Below the pieces are notes generated by a model. It was not told the DNA's origin. It made no database searches and was given only the letters and a program-made list of their open reading frames with translations. From the NCBI RefSeq assembly GCF_014696435.1, contig NZ_JACJQG010000058.1, positions 1-61,919 on the forward strand: a DNA stretch of 61,919 bases. Reading direction: 5' to 3'. This stretch comes from Calothrix anomala FACHB-343 (lineage in GTDB: Bacteria; Cyanobacteriota; Cyanobacteriia; Cyanobacteriales; Nostocaceae). A program made the position numbers and the translations under genes. Of this stretch, positions 1 through 8,776 are shown piece after piece; position 1 is the first letter of the stretch, and each line of letters opens with the position of its first letter.

Positions 1-1286
1 CGCATTTTTAATCACTTTACCTTGTGCATCTAGCACTTGGAATGTACCACCCGTCACATTGGGTATAAGATTAACAGCTTCATCATTCGCACAGAAACTA
101 GTTTGATTTTCTTCACTACCTACTTGAAAAGTTGCATCTGGTACGGCGAAAATTGTCAAAGTTTTCTGTGCAGAGTTGGTACAACCTTGACTGCTGGTGA
201 TGGTGTATTTTAAGGTAACCTGTGTAGATGTTTCGTTTTCGCCGATTGTGACAGCGCTGGGGAGGAATTGGTAATTAGTGATGGCTGCGCCAACGTCTGC
301 GACGATCGCATTTTCAATGACTTTACCTTGTGCATCAATTACTTGGAATCTACCACCCGCAACCTTAGGTATCAGGGTAACAGCTTCATCATTTGCACAG
401 AAACTCGTTTGATTTTCTTCTCTACCTACCTGGAAACTTGCATCTGGTACGGCGAAAATCGTCAAAATTTGCTGTGTGGAGTTGGTACAACCTTTGTCGC
501 TAGTAATTTCGTATTTTAATGTAACCTGTGTAGATGTTTCGTCTTCACCGATTGTGACTGCTTTGGGGAGGAATTGAGAATTAGCGATCGCATTTTCAAT
601 GACTTTACCTTGTGCATCAATTACTTGGAATTTACCACCCGCAACTTTAGGTATCAGGGTAACAGCTTCATCATTTGCACAGAAACTCGTTTGATTTTCT
701 TCTCTACCTACCTGGAAACTCGCATCTGGTACGGCGAAAATCGTCAAAATTTGCTGTGTGGAGTTGGTACAACCTTTATCGCTGGTAATTTCGTATTTTA
801 AGGTAACCTGTGTAGATGTTTCAGCTTCACCGATTGTGACTGCTTTGGGGAGGAATTGATTGTTAGCGATCGCATTTTCAAGTCCCTTACCTTGTGCATC
901 AATTACTTGGAATTTACCACCCCCAACTTTGGGTATCAGGGTAACAGCTTCATTATTCCCACAGAAACTAGTTTTTTGCGGATCGCTACCTACTTGGAAA
1001 CTCGCATCTGGTAGCGCATAAATTGTCAAAGTTTTCTCGACAGACTTAGTACAACCTTGACTGCTGGTAATGGTATATTTTAAGGTAACTGCCTGAGAAT
1101 TTTGGTTTTCAGATAGTTTGATAGCGTTTGGATGGAATTGATTGTTAGCGAACGCATTTTCAATTACTTTACCTTGTGCATCTAGCACTTGGAATGTACC
1201 ACCCGCCAGCTTTGGTGTTAAGCTTACTGGTTTATCATTAATACAAAAATAATTTTTATCTGGATCTTGACCAATACTAAACCCTG
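1..1286 (-). repeat. Tandem 282-bp (94-aa) coding repeats
   Basis: A marker sequence, gcatctggt, recurs at 134, 440, 722, 1004 and 1286. The spacing is 282 bp three times and 306 bp once. The longer unit carries eight extra codons (VADVGAAI-like) near 285-310. Units at 440-722 and 723-1004 are nearly identical at DNA level, which suggests recent amplification. Each unit encodes one Ig/PKD-like domain with two cysteines. The array continues past position 1. Confidence 0.9.
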
Positions 1287-4200
1287 CATCTGGTAAGGGA
1301 TAGACAGTTACCGTCAATGTATCTGAAGTGTCATTAACAGTATAGACAAAAGTAATTACTACTTCTAGACCCTTAGCTAAATCGTCTTTGCTAGCTTGGT
1401 TGATGCTACTAGGTTGAAAGAGTTGTTTGATACCTTCAAATACAACTCCTTCTCCTTTAACCGTACCACCTTCTGGTTCTAAAATGAATTGATATTTCTT
1501 GCGATCATTTTCGCAAAATACCGTTTTCTCTAATAAAATTATCGGTCTTGGTTTAGCTATTATATAATTGATTGCTGGTGCATCATTACTACAACGATAA
1601 GGTAAGCAAAAATCACCGACAACTACATCTTTACGCTTTTGCAATTCTTGGAATAGTTTTTCCCAACTGTTGATTGATTCTTCAAACCTGTCTGGTGGTA
1701 AGCAAGCAGATTCTTTAATAGTTCTCGTGCGTGAGCTACGTAATTTATAAATAAACGGATCTTTGTCAGCAGCTAGTAGTTGATTAATTTCTTTACCATC
1801 TACATATACTAAAATAAATGTCCCACCTTTTGGGACTCCTCCTAAATGTTCTACACCCGGATACTGTTCAGCAAAATTTTTGAACAAATGCAGTTGTATC
1901 ATTTGTTCAAGTCGGCGCTGATAAGTATTTATCAATCGGATAATTTCAGAATATTTGAGTTCCTCTGCTGCTTGAGGATTACCCATTTTGTAGCTTTTTC
2001 CAGAGTCACTATTACCTTTTTTAGATGAATCTGTAGGTAAATCTGTAGGTAAATCTGTAGGTAAATCTCGTAACCAACTGTAAAGTGTTTCAATATCTTG
2101 AAACTCCGGTTGTGCGATTGTTGGTTGTGCTGAATCATTCCTAAGAGTAAAACTTCCCGAAGAAAGTAAAGTAAGTGTATATTTATTGCTATTTTTATTA
2201 TCCTTGATTGGGAGATTTACGACAGAATCAGTTGAAAGTTTTAGGTAATAATTAGGATTTTCATCTACTATTCCGTAAGTTATTTTTCCTAGTGATAGAC
2301 TGTTTGCTATTTCTCTGGTGATGCGTTGTTGTTCCCGATTAATTTCATCACCATTAAGTTGAGAAAAATCGATATCCAGATCATTAAAATTTTGTAAAAT
2401 ATTTCCCTGAGTGCCGTCTTTCTTAATAACGTATTGTGCAATTCGCTTATTGTTTTTGTCGCGGATAAATAGCTGATAAGTTTGGTTTTGCTCGCCTTTG
2501 ACAAATTCATAAGCTTCAGGTTGACGGGCAAACTCTAAAATAGGATTATATATTTGATTGAGATTGATAGCAGTCAAACTAGGTTGGTCAAAGAAAACTT
2601 CTTTTAAAGTATTAAGTAAAACATTTTTTGATGCCGTTTCATTCTTATGCAAAATTGTTTGAAAATTTTCTTTTAACCGACTAAAATCTAATTCTAAGTC
2701 ATCAAATTGTCCAGCAATATTTAAATCTTGCAGGCTGGCTTGGCTACCAATTTTTAGGGTAAGGACATCAAATGGTAAATTGTAGAGTTTCTGATATTCC
2801 TTGATGCGTTTAAATACGTCGCCGTTAGCTTTACCAATATGTCCTTCGATGCGGTAAAAATTATGTTTATCTAAACGATAAACTAAATCTTCTCCTGGGG
2901 GAATAGCTGGTGTATTGTCACTATTTTTTTGAGAAAAATAAGCAGGTATTAGGTGACTTCTACCTTTACGATAAGCATCGTAATTCCAGTAAAGATAAAT
3001 TTGTGGATAGTTTAAGTAATAAGGAATAGCTTGTTCACTCAGGGGAACTGAACTATCTTTACTAGGAGTAATTTTTAATGGAGTGTCAGAAAATGGTAGT
3101 AGGTAAAAGCTCGTTTCTTGGCATAATTTAATTAGGCGCTCGTACAGATAACGTACTTGTTTAACACGCTGTTGATTACCGTTATAAATTGGCGGCTGGG
3201 TGAAGTAGCTACGATAAGGGGAAGCGGGTTCATATACTTTAGGTTCTTGCTGGGAATCTGGAAATATTCCCAACATGAGAAATTTGGGGAACCGCTGAGT
3301 ATCAGGAGCGTAATCATCCATTAAATCAAAAGCTGCTGCTGCTAATTCATCAAAAGCAGCCACTAGTTGACTCAGGTAATCATAAAAATATTGTATGGCG
3401 TAGCTTGGTTCAGGTTTTTCTGATGGTATGGGGTTTGGGTTATCTGGTGGTGCTTGGATTCCTTTGAGTATTTCTTCTAAGTTTTCTTTCAGCTTACTAA
3501 AATCAGTTTGAGAATTGGGGTTAAAGGAACTAAAGAAAGGTGAGAATAGGCGAGACAATTTGCGAAAAGCATTATCAATTGAGGCGATCGCATTTTCACA
3601 AACCTGGTGGTATTCTTGCCAAAATGCCTCATAGTCACTAATTTTTGTTAAATCTATAATACTAATATTGTCAGATTGTTTATAGCCAAAGCGTTGTATT
3701 TTAGGTGCAAAATCTTTGAATGTTTTCTGCTCCAGTTCTTCTTGGAGATAGTGATTCCGTGCGGTAAACAATGCTTCAATATTCTGCTCAGTCGAAAATA
3801 CGGTTTTTGGAAGCTTTGCTGCAACATCATTAGGGCGGATGAGAAAAAAGCGGTACTTGAGATTAACTTCGTTGCTTAGGTTATCGTAATTTAGTCGGCA
3901 TGTATCGCGCTCAATCTTCTCAAGCTCACAGCATACCACCAATACGCGATTTTTCAGTAATTCTTGAAACGCTGTTTCTGATTGGGGGAGAAGTATATGT
4001 GTTGTATCTTTTTCGGAGGGAGAAAATAGTTCTATAAGTTTGATTTTATCAGGACTGTTTTCTGATTCTTGCTTCTGACTTGATGCAAATAAAGTAACTG
4101 GAACTTCCTGTTCGGTGTCATAATGAGTCAGCTTGGTATCTGCAAGCGCGATCGCATACCCTTCAGAAGTAATACCACATCCGGCGGAAATCTGAATGTG

Positions 4201-4404
4201 TGATTGTGATTGTTTTGAATCGTAAACGCTGCTTACTTCCAACCCGCCAACAATTCCCATACCAATAAAATAGGCGCGGGTAAGGCGATTTTGCTCATCA
4301 AGATAATTAACAAGGTGATTGAGGTCATCCTTGCTCAAAACCTGGTTAGCTGTAAAATGGGGATAGCCACTGTGGTTGATAATTGTATTAATAGCCTTAA
4401 TCAT
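1..4404 (-). CDS. Giant eCIS-associated fibre/surface protein with Ig/PKD-like repeats (partial, 3' end outside window)
   Basis: The frame is open for 1468 codons from the ATG at 4404-4402 to the window edge with no stop, so the C-terminus is missing. Residues about 1-80 (HFTANQVLSKDDLNHLVNYL, then DEQNRLTR and GIGIVGG-like text) resemble the start of large proteins found in eCIS clusters, especially of Bacteroidetes. The middle (about 80-950) is a low-similarity region with predicted helical stretches and a PTDL repeat near residue 780. From about residue 950 to the edge there are tandem 94-aa units, each with an FCxN and a GCT cysteine motif, typical of Bacteroidetes-type PKD/Ig-like surface repeats. 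The start overlaps the stop of the preceding baseplate gene by 8 bp, implying translational coupling. Most likely a tail fibre or baseplate extension; the role is inferred from position and repeats. Confidence 0.8.
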   Translation of the reverse strand, partial: MIKAINTIINHSGYPHFTANQVLSKDDLNHLVNYLDEQNRLTRAYFIGMGIVGGLEVSSVYDSKQSQSHIQISAGCGITSEGYAIALADTKLTHYDTEQEVPVTLFASSQKQESENSPDKIKLIELFSPSEKDTTHILLPQSETAFQELLKNRVLVVCCELEKIERDTCRLNYDNLSNEVNLKYRFFLIRPNDVAAKLPKTVFSTEQNIEALFTARNHYLQEELEQKTFKDFAPKIQRFGYKQSDNISIIDLTKISDYEAFWQEYHQVCENAIASIDNAFRKLSRLFSPFFSSFNPNSQTDFSKLKENLEEILKGIQAPPDNPNPIPSEKPEPSYAIQYFYDYLSQLVAAFDELAAAAFDLMDDYAPDTQRFPKFLMLGIFPDSQQEPKVYEPASPYRSYFTQPPIYNGNQQRVKQVRYLYERLIKLCQETSFYLLPFSDTPLKITPSKDSSVPLSEQAIPYYLNYPQIYLYWNYDAYRKGRSHLIPAYFSQKNSDNTPAIPPGEDLVYRLDKHNFYRIEGHIGKANGDVFKRIKEYQKLYNLPFDVLTLKIGSQASLQDLNIAGQFDDLELDFSRLKENFQTILHKNETASKNVLLNTLKEVFFDQPSLTAINLNQIYNPILEFARQPEAYEFVKGEQNQTYQLFIRDKNNKRIAQYVIKKDGTQGNILQNFNDLDIDFSQLNGDEINREQQRITREIANSLSLGKITYGIVDENPNYYLKLSTDSVVNLPIKDNKNSNKYTLTLLSSGSFTLRNDSAQPTIAQPEFQDIETLYSWLRDLPTDLPTDLPTDSSKKGNSDSGKSYKMGNPQAAEELKYSEIIRLINTYQRRLEQMIQLHLFKNFAEQYPGVEHLGGVPKGGTFILVYVDGKEINQLLAADKDPFIYKLRSSRTRTIKESACLPPDRFEESINSWEKLFQELQKRKDVVVGDFCLPYRCSNDAPAINYIIAKPRPIILLEKTVFCENDRKKYQFILEPEGGTVKGEGVVFEGIKQLFQPSSINQASKDDLAKGLEVVITFVYTVNDTSDTLTVTVYPLPDAGFSIGQDPDKNYFCINDKPVSLTPKLAGGTFQVLDAQGKVIENAFANNQFHPNAIKLSENQNSQAVTLKYTITSSQGCTKSVEKTLTIYALPDASFQVGSDPQKTSFCGNNEAVTLIPKVGGGKFQVIDAQGKGLENAIANNQFLPKAVTIGEAETSTQVTLKYEITSDKGCTNSTQQILTIFAVPDASFQVGREENQTSFCANDEAVTLIPKVAGGKFQVIDAQGKVIENAIANSQFLPKAVTIGEDETSTQVTLKYEITSDKGCTNSTQQILTIFAVPDASFQVGREENQTSFCANDEAVTLIPKVAGGRFQVIDAQGKVIENAIVADVGAAITNYQFLPSAVTIGENETSTQVTLKYTITSSQGCTNSAQKTLTIFAVPDATFQVGSEENQTSFCANDEAVNLIPNVTGGTFQVLDAQGKVIKNA
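2028..2068 (-). repeat. 12-bp in-frame microsatellite encoding PTDL
   Basis: aatctgtaggta is repeated three times plus a partial copy inside the giant fibre gene. It encodes DLPTDLPTDLPTD on the minus strand. It is a possible length-variable linker between domains. Confidence 0.8.
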
Positions 4405-7400
4405 TTGTACTTCCTAAAACAGTTTGGTTGAGAATAATGGGTTGAGCTTCACAGCTAGTAGTTTGCTGAGAGTCGTACAATTTACCCTCTGGATAAATAC
4501 TTCGCAGGTTGGGGAGTAATTTTACAAGATTGCTGTGTGCTAGAGTTAAATTCCTCCCATTCTGGGCTAATTCCTGAAGCCAGTTGCGATAATAATCTTC
4601 AAACTGACGCATCTGTTCCAGATTCAGCCAAGCAATTTTCAACGCAATGTGCGCTGGTGCTTCCAGTCGCAAGGTACGCTCGACAAAAGTGCGAAAATTC
4701 ATATCGCGAAAGCGTTCTGGCCAATAGGGGAGAATGATACTAATCCAAAAAGAATAGGGATCTTGTTGAGTTAAGCGCCAAGGTTCTGCTTCTGAGTTAG
4801 TTCCATCATCCGCATTGATAAAAATGGGCAAAAACTTGTCTGTATCGGTTGGGGATTTCTCAGAAATAGACACAGAGACATTAGTTTGTGGTAGCAACAA
4901 AATATGCTCTAGCAGATGAAACCCTTCATCATTTACGGAATTTTGAATTTCTGTAATTGCTTTATCTCGCTCTACTTTACTGGTGTAATACTGGTTAGCT
5001 AAGATTTCTTTTTTATGGTCTTTTTTATTCTCATAAATTATTTCCCAGCCATAGGGGCCATTTTCACTGTTAATTAAGCGGAAATTACCTGGCTTTTGAA
5101 TTATTTCTAGCAATTGATTGACGGTTTTCCAAGCTGCGCTTTCATCAATATGCTCTTTTTTACTTTGTAATAGTTTTTGCCCATTTTCATCCTCAATATG
5201 CACCAGATAAGTAGACGAAAAATTGTTTGTCTGTGCGGTGAGACGCGCTGTGCGCACAAACAGAAACAGGCGATTAATTGCAGCATCACGCTCTGTAGCT
5301 GTTGTATAGTTGTGGGGATGGATAGCAACTTCAGTATTGCTATCTCCTGGTTTGCTTAGTACCTTAAAGCTAAAACCATCTGGGGTTTGGGTGGGGAGAA
5401 TTGCGGTTGAATCTAAGATACCTAACAGCTCGCGATAAAAGCGATCGCGGGCTGTATTTTCATTTCCTAATAATTCTGTACCTTGTAATAAGGTGATTCC
5501 TTGCCAATTTAACCGGAAACGATAACCGGAATTTGTTGCAGTTAGCGCTTCTATTTCTAAGAATTCATCCAGCAAGTTCAGCATTTTAAAGGTGGCAAAA
5601 GTATCTGTCTGGCTGGGTGAAATTGCGACTACTTTACCAGCTTTATCGGTAATACCCAAGCTATAACCTTGGGAATTTTGTGGAAGATTCACATAGCGAT
5701 TTAGGTAACGCAGATGTTCTGCAAACTGAGCAGCAGATTTCCAAGCTTCAATTTTTGTGGTGTAATGTTTATCGCTTTGCAATATGATTTGATTGTCACT
5801 ATTGCGTTGAAGTTTAAATAAATATTCCTCCCGATCCGGAAATTTTTCTACTACAAATTTAAATTGATTATGGTTCAGTTGAATGTTGCTGAACCAGCTT
5901 TGCAGATCTATTTCCCGTGCTTCTGGAGTTAGTAAGCGATCGCATTTTTCTGCTAGTACTTTTCCTTGGTTATCGATGACAGCGTAGCCATAGTCAGTCA
6001 ATCCCTGACAGGTAAGACGCTGATAAAAATCCTCATGTAAAGCTACTAGTAAAAACTTCTCTAAATCTGCTTGCGCTTGTGCTTGGGTGGGGTAAATTTC
6101 GTAACTGGTTAATACCTGTTGGGAACCACACTTAACAGAAAAAATAAATCTAGCAGTATTAACAACACGATAATGACACAGATCGCGCCGCCGCACATCG
6201 TCAATACCCAACAGACGAGAAACCCGCTTTTTAAAGCCAGAGACGTTTTCGGTGTTCCAAACCTCACGCAAGTTACAATAATTAAAAGCCCGGAAGCGAT
6301 CGCGGCTTAAAGCGGGATAATCTTTTAAAAAGTTTGTCTTATCATATATCAGTTCAATGTCGTGCTGTTCGCGATCGCTATGTTTCTGCGTCATCTGGTA
6401 ATTTAGCAGCACATAGTCACTAAAAGACTCTGCAAATCGCCCCAGAAGATGATCGAGAAATTGATTGCGGCGCTCGCGATAAGCTTCTGTATCTAATTCT
6501 TCTTCTAGAGATTGGAGATAATGATCGTCAAGAATAGCAGGGCGATTGGGAAAATCTAAAGCCTGAATAAAGTAAGTTTTGCGCGTTAGAGAAGACTGAT
6601 TTGTATCCCTAATTCCCTGATGATTTTTATCCATTTCCCAAGAAAATAAATCCCGCACATGCGCCAGTTGGGAAAGGTAATTAGCCAATAACTGATCGAA
6701 AAATACTAGATATCCCTTTAATTGCAGGGCTTGGGCTTTCCGCGATGCTTTCACCGTCTCTGGTAAGCCATCTTCACTAATACCATAATTGAGGGGAAAA
6801 TCATGCTGAATCGAATAATGATCCGCAAGATTGTAATAACTACCTTTAGGTACAGGGAGATTTAATTCATAATTTTCCCGCAGATTTTTGATATATGCAG
6901 TTTGTTGTTCATAATAGCGGCGCTTCACCTCATTAACATCAGCAGTAATAGGCAAAACACCTTTAAATAAAGTAATGTTAGACTGTTCCATCCCTAAAAC
7001 TGGGCTGTAACCTTCCGTTAAATGTAAATACCAGGGATGTTGGGACTGGGGCAAACCATTGATATAGTTAGTAATACTCAGATGTTTAATTGCGGCGACA
7101 CCAGGAACTTTTAATATTTCTTGGTAAATATCTGAAGTATAAATAATTGTCGGCTGAGTCAGATTTGCTAATTCATCAGTATCAATAAAGCCATGACTTT
7201 GGTAAGATTCATCGTTAGTTACTGTTGCTCTCCCGGCAAAAATTTCATCTATACTTTTACCTTTATCTAACAATTGTTGGAGAGTATAAAATTGCAAATT
7301 AGGCGAAATAAATGCTTCTAATCTTGTATATATATCTACTAATACATCCTCAGCATCAGCATCATTTTTAAGTTCAATATCGCAACAAATAGCAATTTCT

Positions 7401-8029
7401 TCATCACCCAAAACAATCACATCTTGGATATCTTCGCAGAGATTGCGATATTGACACAGCACTTTTTTCACTTCCTCAAGAGTATCAGCCCAAGAAAGGT
7501 AAAGCTGTCCGCAAGCATTTCTGCGGTATCCCACATCCAAGTCAATATACACAGTGTAAAGCCCGCGCGGATGCAATCGGGGGGCTGTTTCTGGCGCTTC
7601 ACCATCTGGGGGAGTGGATTGTAAAAGACTGCGATCGCTGTTTATATAAATAGCAGGCTCATAATTTGTAACTTTTTTCAACCAAGCATTACGCACCCCA
7701 GGAATATCAATTAGGCGCTTGCGAATATCCAATTCTGTAACAGGATTACAGCTTAAGATTTCATCGGCGGTAAAAAAGTTATTTTCCTGACTATTAGGCG
7801 GTAAAGCCAGTAGATCCTGAATATCTAAATTATTGCGGTAGCCCAAATCTGTAACCGCATAGCACAACACTTCCAGGATAGTAACACCAGGATCGTGCAG
7901 ATTATAGTCTGTCCAGAGTTTACCAGACAGGGCTTGCAGGTGCTTGATACCGATTTCCCGCAATTTTTGAAAATCTAAGTAATCGGGAAATTCAGGCTGA
8001 CGTTTTGAGATGCTTAAATATTCCAGCAT
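4397..8029 (-). CDS. Large eCIS baseplate protein (Afp12/gp6-like wedge)
   Basis: 1210 residues. The N-terminus has the eCIS baseplate motif LWTDYNLHDPGVTILEVL followed by CYAVTDLGYR (residues about 40-65). This HDPGVT-LE block marks the large baseplate wedge proteins of Afp/PVC-type systems. The remainder is long and poorly conserved, with several repeated modules of the form 'SYxIYxTxxxAxxD' around residues 640-1050 that may be small beta domains. It lies downstream of the J-like baseplate gene and the CBM/TM protein, and its stop overlaps the start of the fibre gene. It should help form the hub-proximal wedge that triggers sheath contraction. The exact Afp11 versus Afp12 assignment is uncertain; baseplate identity is fairly secure. 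Confidence 0.85.
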   Translation of the reverse strand: MLEYLSISKRQPEFPDYLDFQKLREIGIKHLQALSGKLWTDYNLHDPGVTILEVLCYAVTDLGYRNNLDIQDLLALPPNSQENNFFTADEILSCNPVTELDIRKRLIDIPGVRNAWLKKVTNYEPAIYINSDRSLLQSTPPDGEAPETAPRLHPRGLYTVYIDLDVGYRRNACGQLYLSWADTLEEVKKVLCQYRNLCEDIQDVIVLGDEEIAICCDIELKNDADAEDVLVDIYTRLEAFISPNLQFYTLQQLLDKGKSIDEIFAGRATVTNDESYQSHGFIDTDELANLTQPTIIYTSDIYQEILKVPGVAAIKHLSITNYINGLPQSQHPWYLHLTEGYSPVLGMEQSNITLFKGVLPITADVNEVKRRYYEQQTAYIKNLRENYELNLPVPKGSYYNLADHYSIQHDFPLNYGISEDGLPETVKASRKAQALQLKGYLVFFDQLLANYLSQLAHVRDLFSWEMDKNHQGIRDTNQSSLTRKTYFIQALDFPNRPAILDDHYLQSLEEELDTEAYRERRNQFLDHLLGRFAESFSDYVLLNYQMTQKHSDREQHDIELIYDKTNFLKDYPALSRDRFRAFNYCNLREVWNTENVSGFKKRVSRLLGIDDVRRRDLCHYRVVNTARFIFSVKCGSQQVLTSYEIYPTQAQAQADLEKFLLVALHEDFYQRLTCQGLTDYGYAVIDNQGKVLAEKCDRLLTPEAREIDLQSWFSNIQLNHNQFKFVVEKFPDREEYLFKLQRNSDNQIILQSDKHYTTKIEAWKSAAQFAEHLRYLNRYVNLPQNSQGYSLGITDKAGKVVAISPSQTDTFATFKMLNLLDEFLEIEALTATNSGYRFRLNWQGITLLQGTELLGNENTARDRFYRELLGILDSTAILPTQTPDGFSFKVLSKPGDSNTEVAIHPHNYTTATERDAAINRLFLFVRTARLTAQTNNFSSTYLVHIEDENGQKLLQSKKEHIDESAAWKTVNQLLEIIQKPGNFRLINSENGPYGWEIIYENKKDHKKEILANQYYTSKVERDKAITEIQNSVNDEGFHLLEHILLLPQTNVSVSISEKSPTDTDKFLPIFINADDGTNSEAEPWRLTQQDPYSFWISIILPYWPERFRDMNFRTFVERTLRLEAPAHIALKIAWLNLEQMRQFEDYYRNWLQELAQNGRNLTLAHSNLVKLLPNLRSIYPEGKLYDSQQTTSCEAQPIILNQTVLGSTND

Positions 8030-8104
8030 GGAATTTAGGTATTTTTAGATAATAAACAAGCAAAAAATTTATCGGGTGGGTTAAGTAATACCAATTTAAA
8101 AAAA

Positions 8105-8216
8105 GAATGCGACAGATGCATAGGTTGGGCTTACCGTGTGTAAACCCAACATATACAAGGCGTTGGGATGTTGGGTTTCGTTCCTCAACCCAACCTACAT
8201 TTGTCGCAATCATTCT
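8105..8216. repeat. Palindromic GTAGGTTGGG-family element
   Basis: This 110-bp inverted repeat fills most of the 215-bp gap between two baseplate genes. The outer arms are gaatgcgacagatg and its degenerate complement catttgtcgcaatcattc. The inner arms are aggttggg and cccaacct, with gaaacccaaca-like text between. Related copies lie near 16785, 42706, 48029, 48240 and 60762. It is a non-coding MITE/REP-like element and may fold in the operon mRNA. Confidence 0.75.
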
Positions 8217-8244
8217 TCAGTTCTCTTATTATTTAATGATTTTT

Positions 8245-8733
8245 TCAGGCTGCAAACTTGAATAGTTGATAAATCGATTCAATCACCAACCACAAAAGCG
8301 CGATCGCTACTCCCAAACTGAGTAATGTGATATATTTGAGCAGTTTGTCTAAACGTAATTCCATTTGCTGTTTATATTCAGTGAATGCTGTATTCAGCGT
8401 TGTTAAATTCTGTTCAAGTTTGTTAACTTTTTGCTCTAAATCCTTGACATAAGATTTCCAATTGCTACCTGTTCCTGGTGGTTCATTTGGTTTAGCACAA
8501 ATCTCTGTTTTCCCTTGTACTTCCCAAAGAACACCTTGGTAATAAACTACATCTCCGGGAGAATATGTTCTTCCCTCTTGCCAAACTCCGGAAAATTTAT
8601 CTTCTTTTTTATTTAAAGTCGAGTCAATCAAATCAGCAAACTGAGTTTCTGATAACCGACTTTTATTTTTAAATAAAACTTTCAGATCTGCGCGATTTTT
8701 CCAATTCACAGCAATAGTAGATAAGCTCAACAT
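8245..8733 (-). CDS. eCIS-cluster protein: CBM5/12-like module, coiled coil, C-terminal membrane helix
   Basis: 162 residues with three parts. Residues about 50-92 (GVWQEGRTYSPGDVVYYQG, then LWEVQG and NWKSYV) fit the aromatic pattern of chitin-binding type 3/CBM5/12 modules. Residues about 93-128 form a heptad coiled coil (LEQKVNKLEQNLTTL). Residues about 134-155 (LLSLGVAIALLWLVIES) are a single transmembrane helix close to the C-terminus. There is no N-terminal signal peptide, so a tail-anchored topology is expected. The gene sits between two large baseplate genes, 43 bp after the first. Cyanobacterial thylakoid-anchored CIS must contact the membrane through the baseplate, and this is a good candidate for the link. 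That role is inference. Confidence 0.75.
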   Translation of the reverse strand: MLSLSTIAVNWKNRADLKVLFKNKSRLSETQFADLIDSTLNKKEDKFSGVWQEGRTYSPGDVVYYQGVLWEVQGKTEICAKPNEPPGTGSNWKSYVKDLEQKVNKLEQNLTTLNTAFTEYKQQMELRLDKLLKYITLLSLGVAIALLWLVIESIYQLFKFAA

Positions 8734-8776
8734 AATCTCAATTCAAAATTAAAAACTACATCTTAACAGTCAACAG

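Noticed and set aside
268-801. Two similar plus-strand ORFs of 83 and 75 codons
   Set aside because: They are antisense shadows of the tandem 94-aa repeats of the minus-strand fibre gene; their similarity only mirrors the repeat.
1-4404. Possible frameshifted or degraded region, because no complete long ORF closes here
   Set aside because: The minus frame from 4404 is open without a stop to position 1, so it is one intact gene cut by the window edge.
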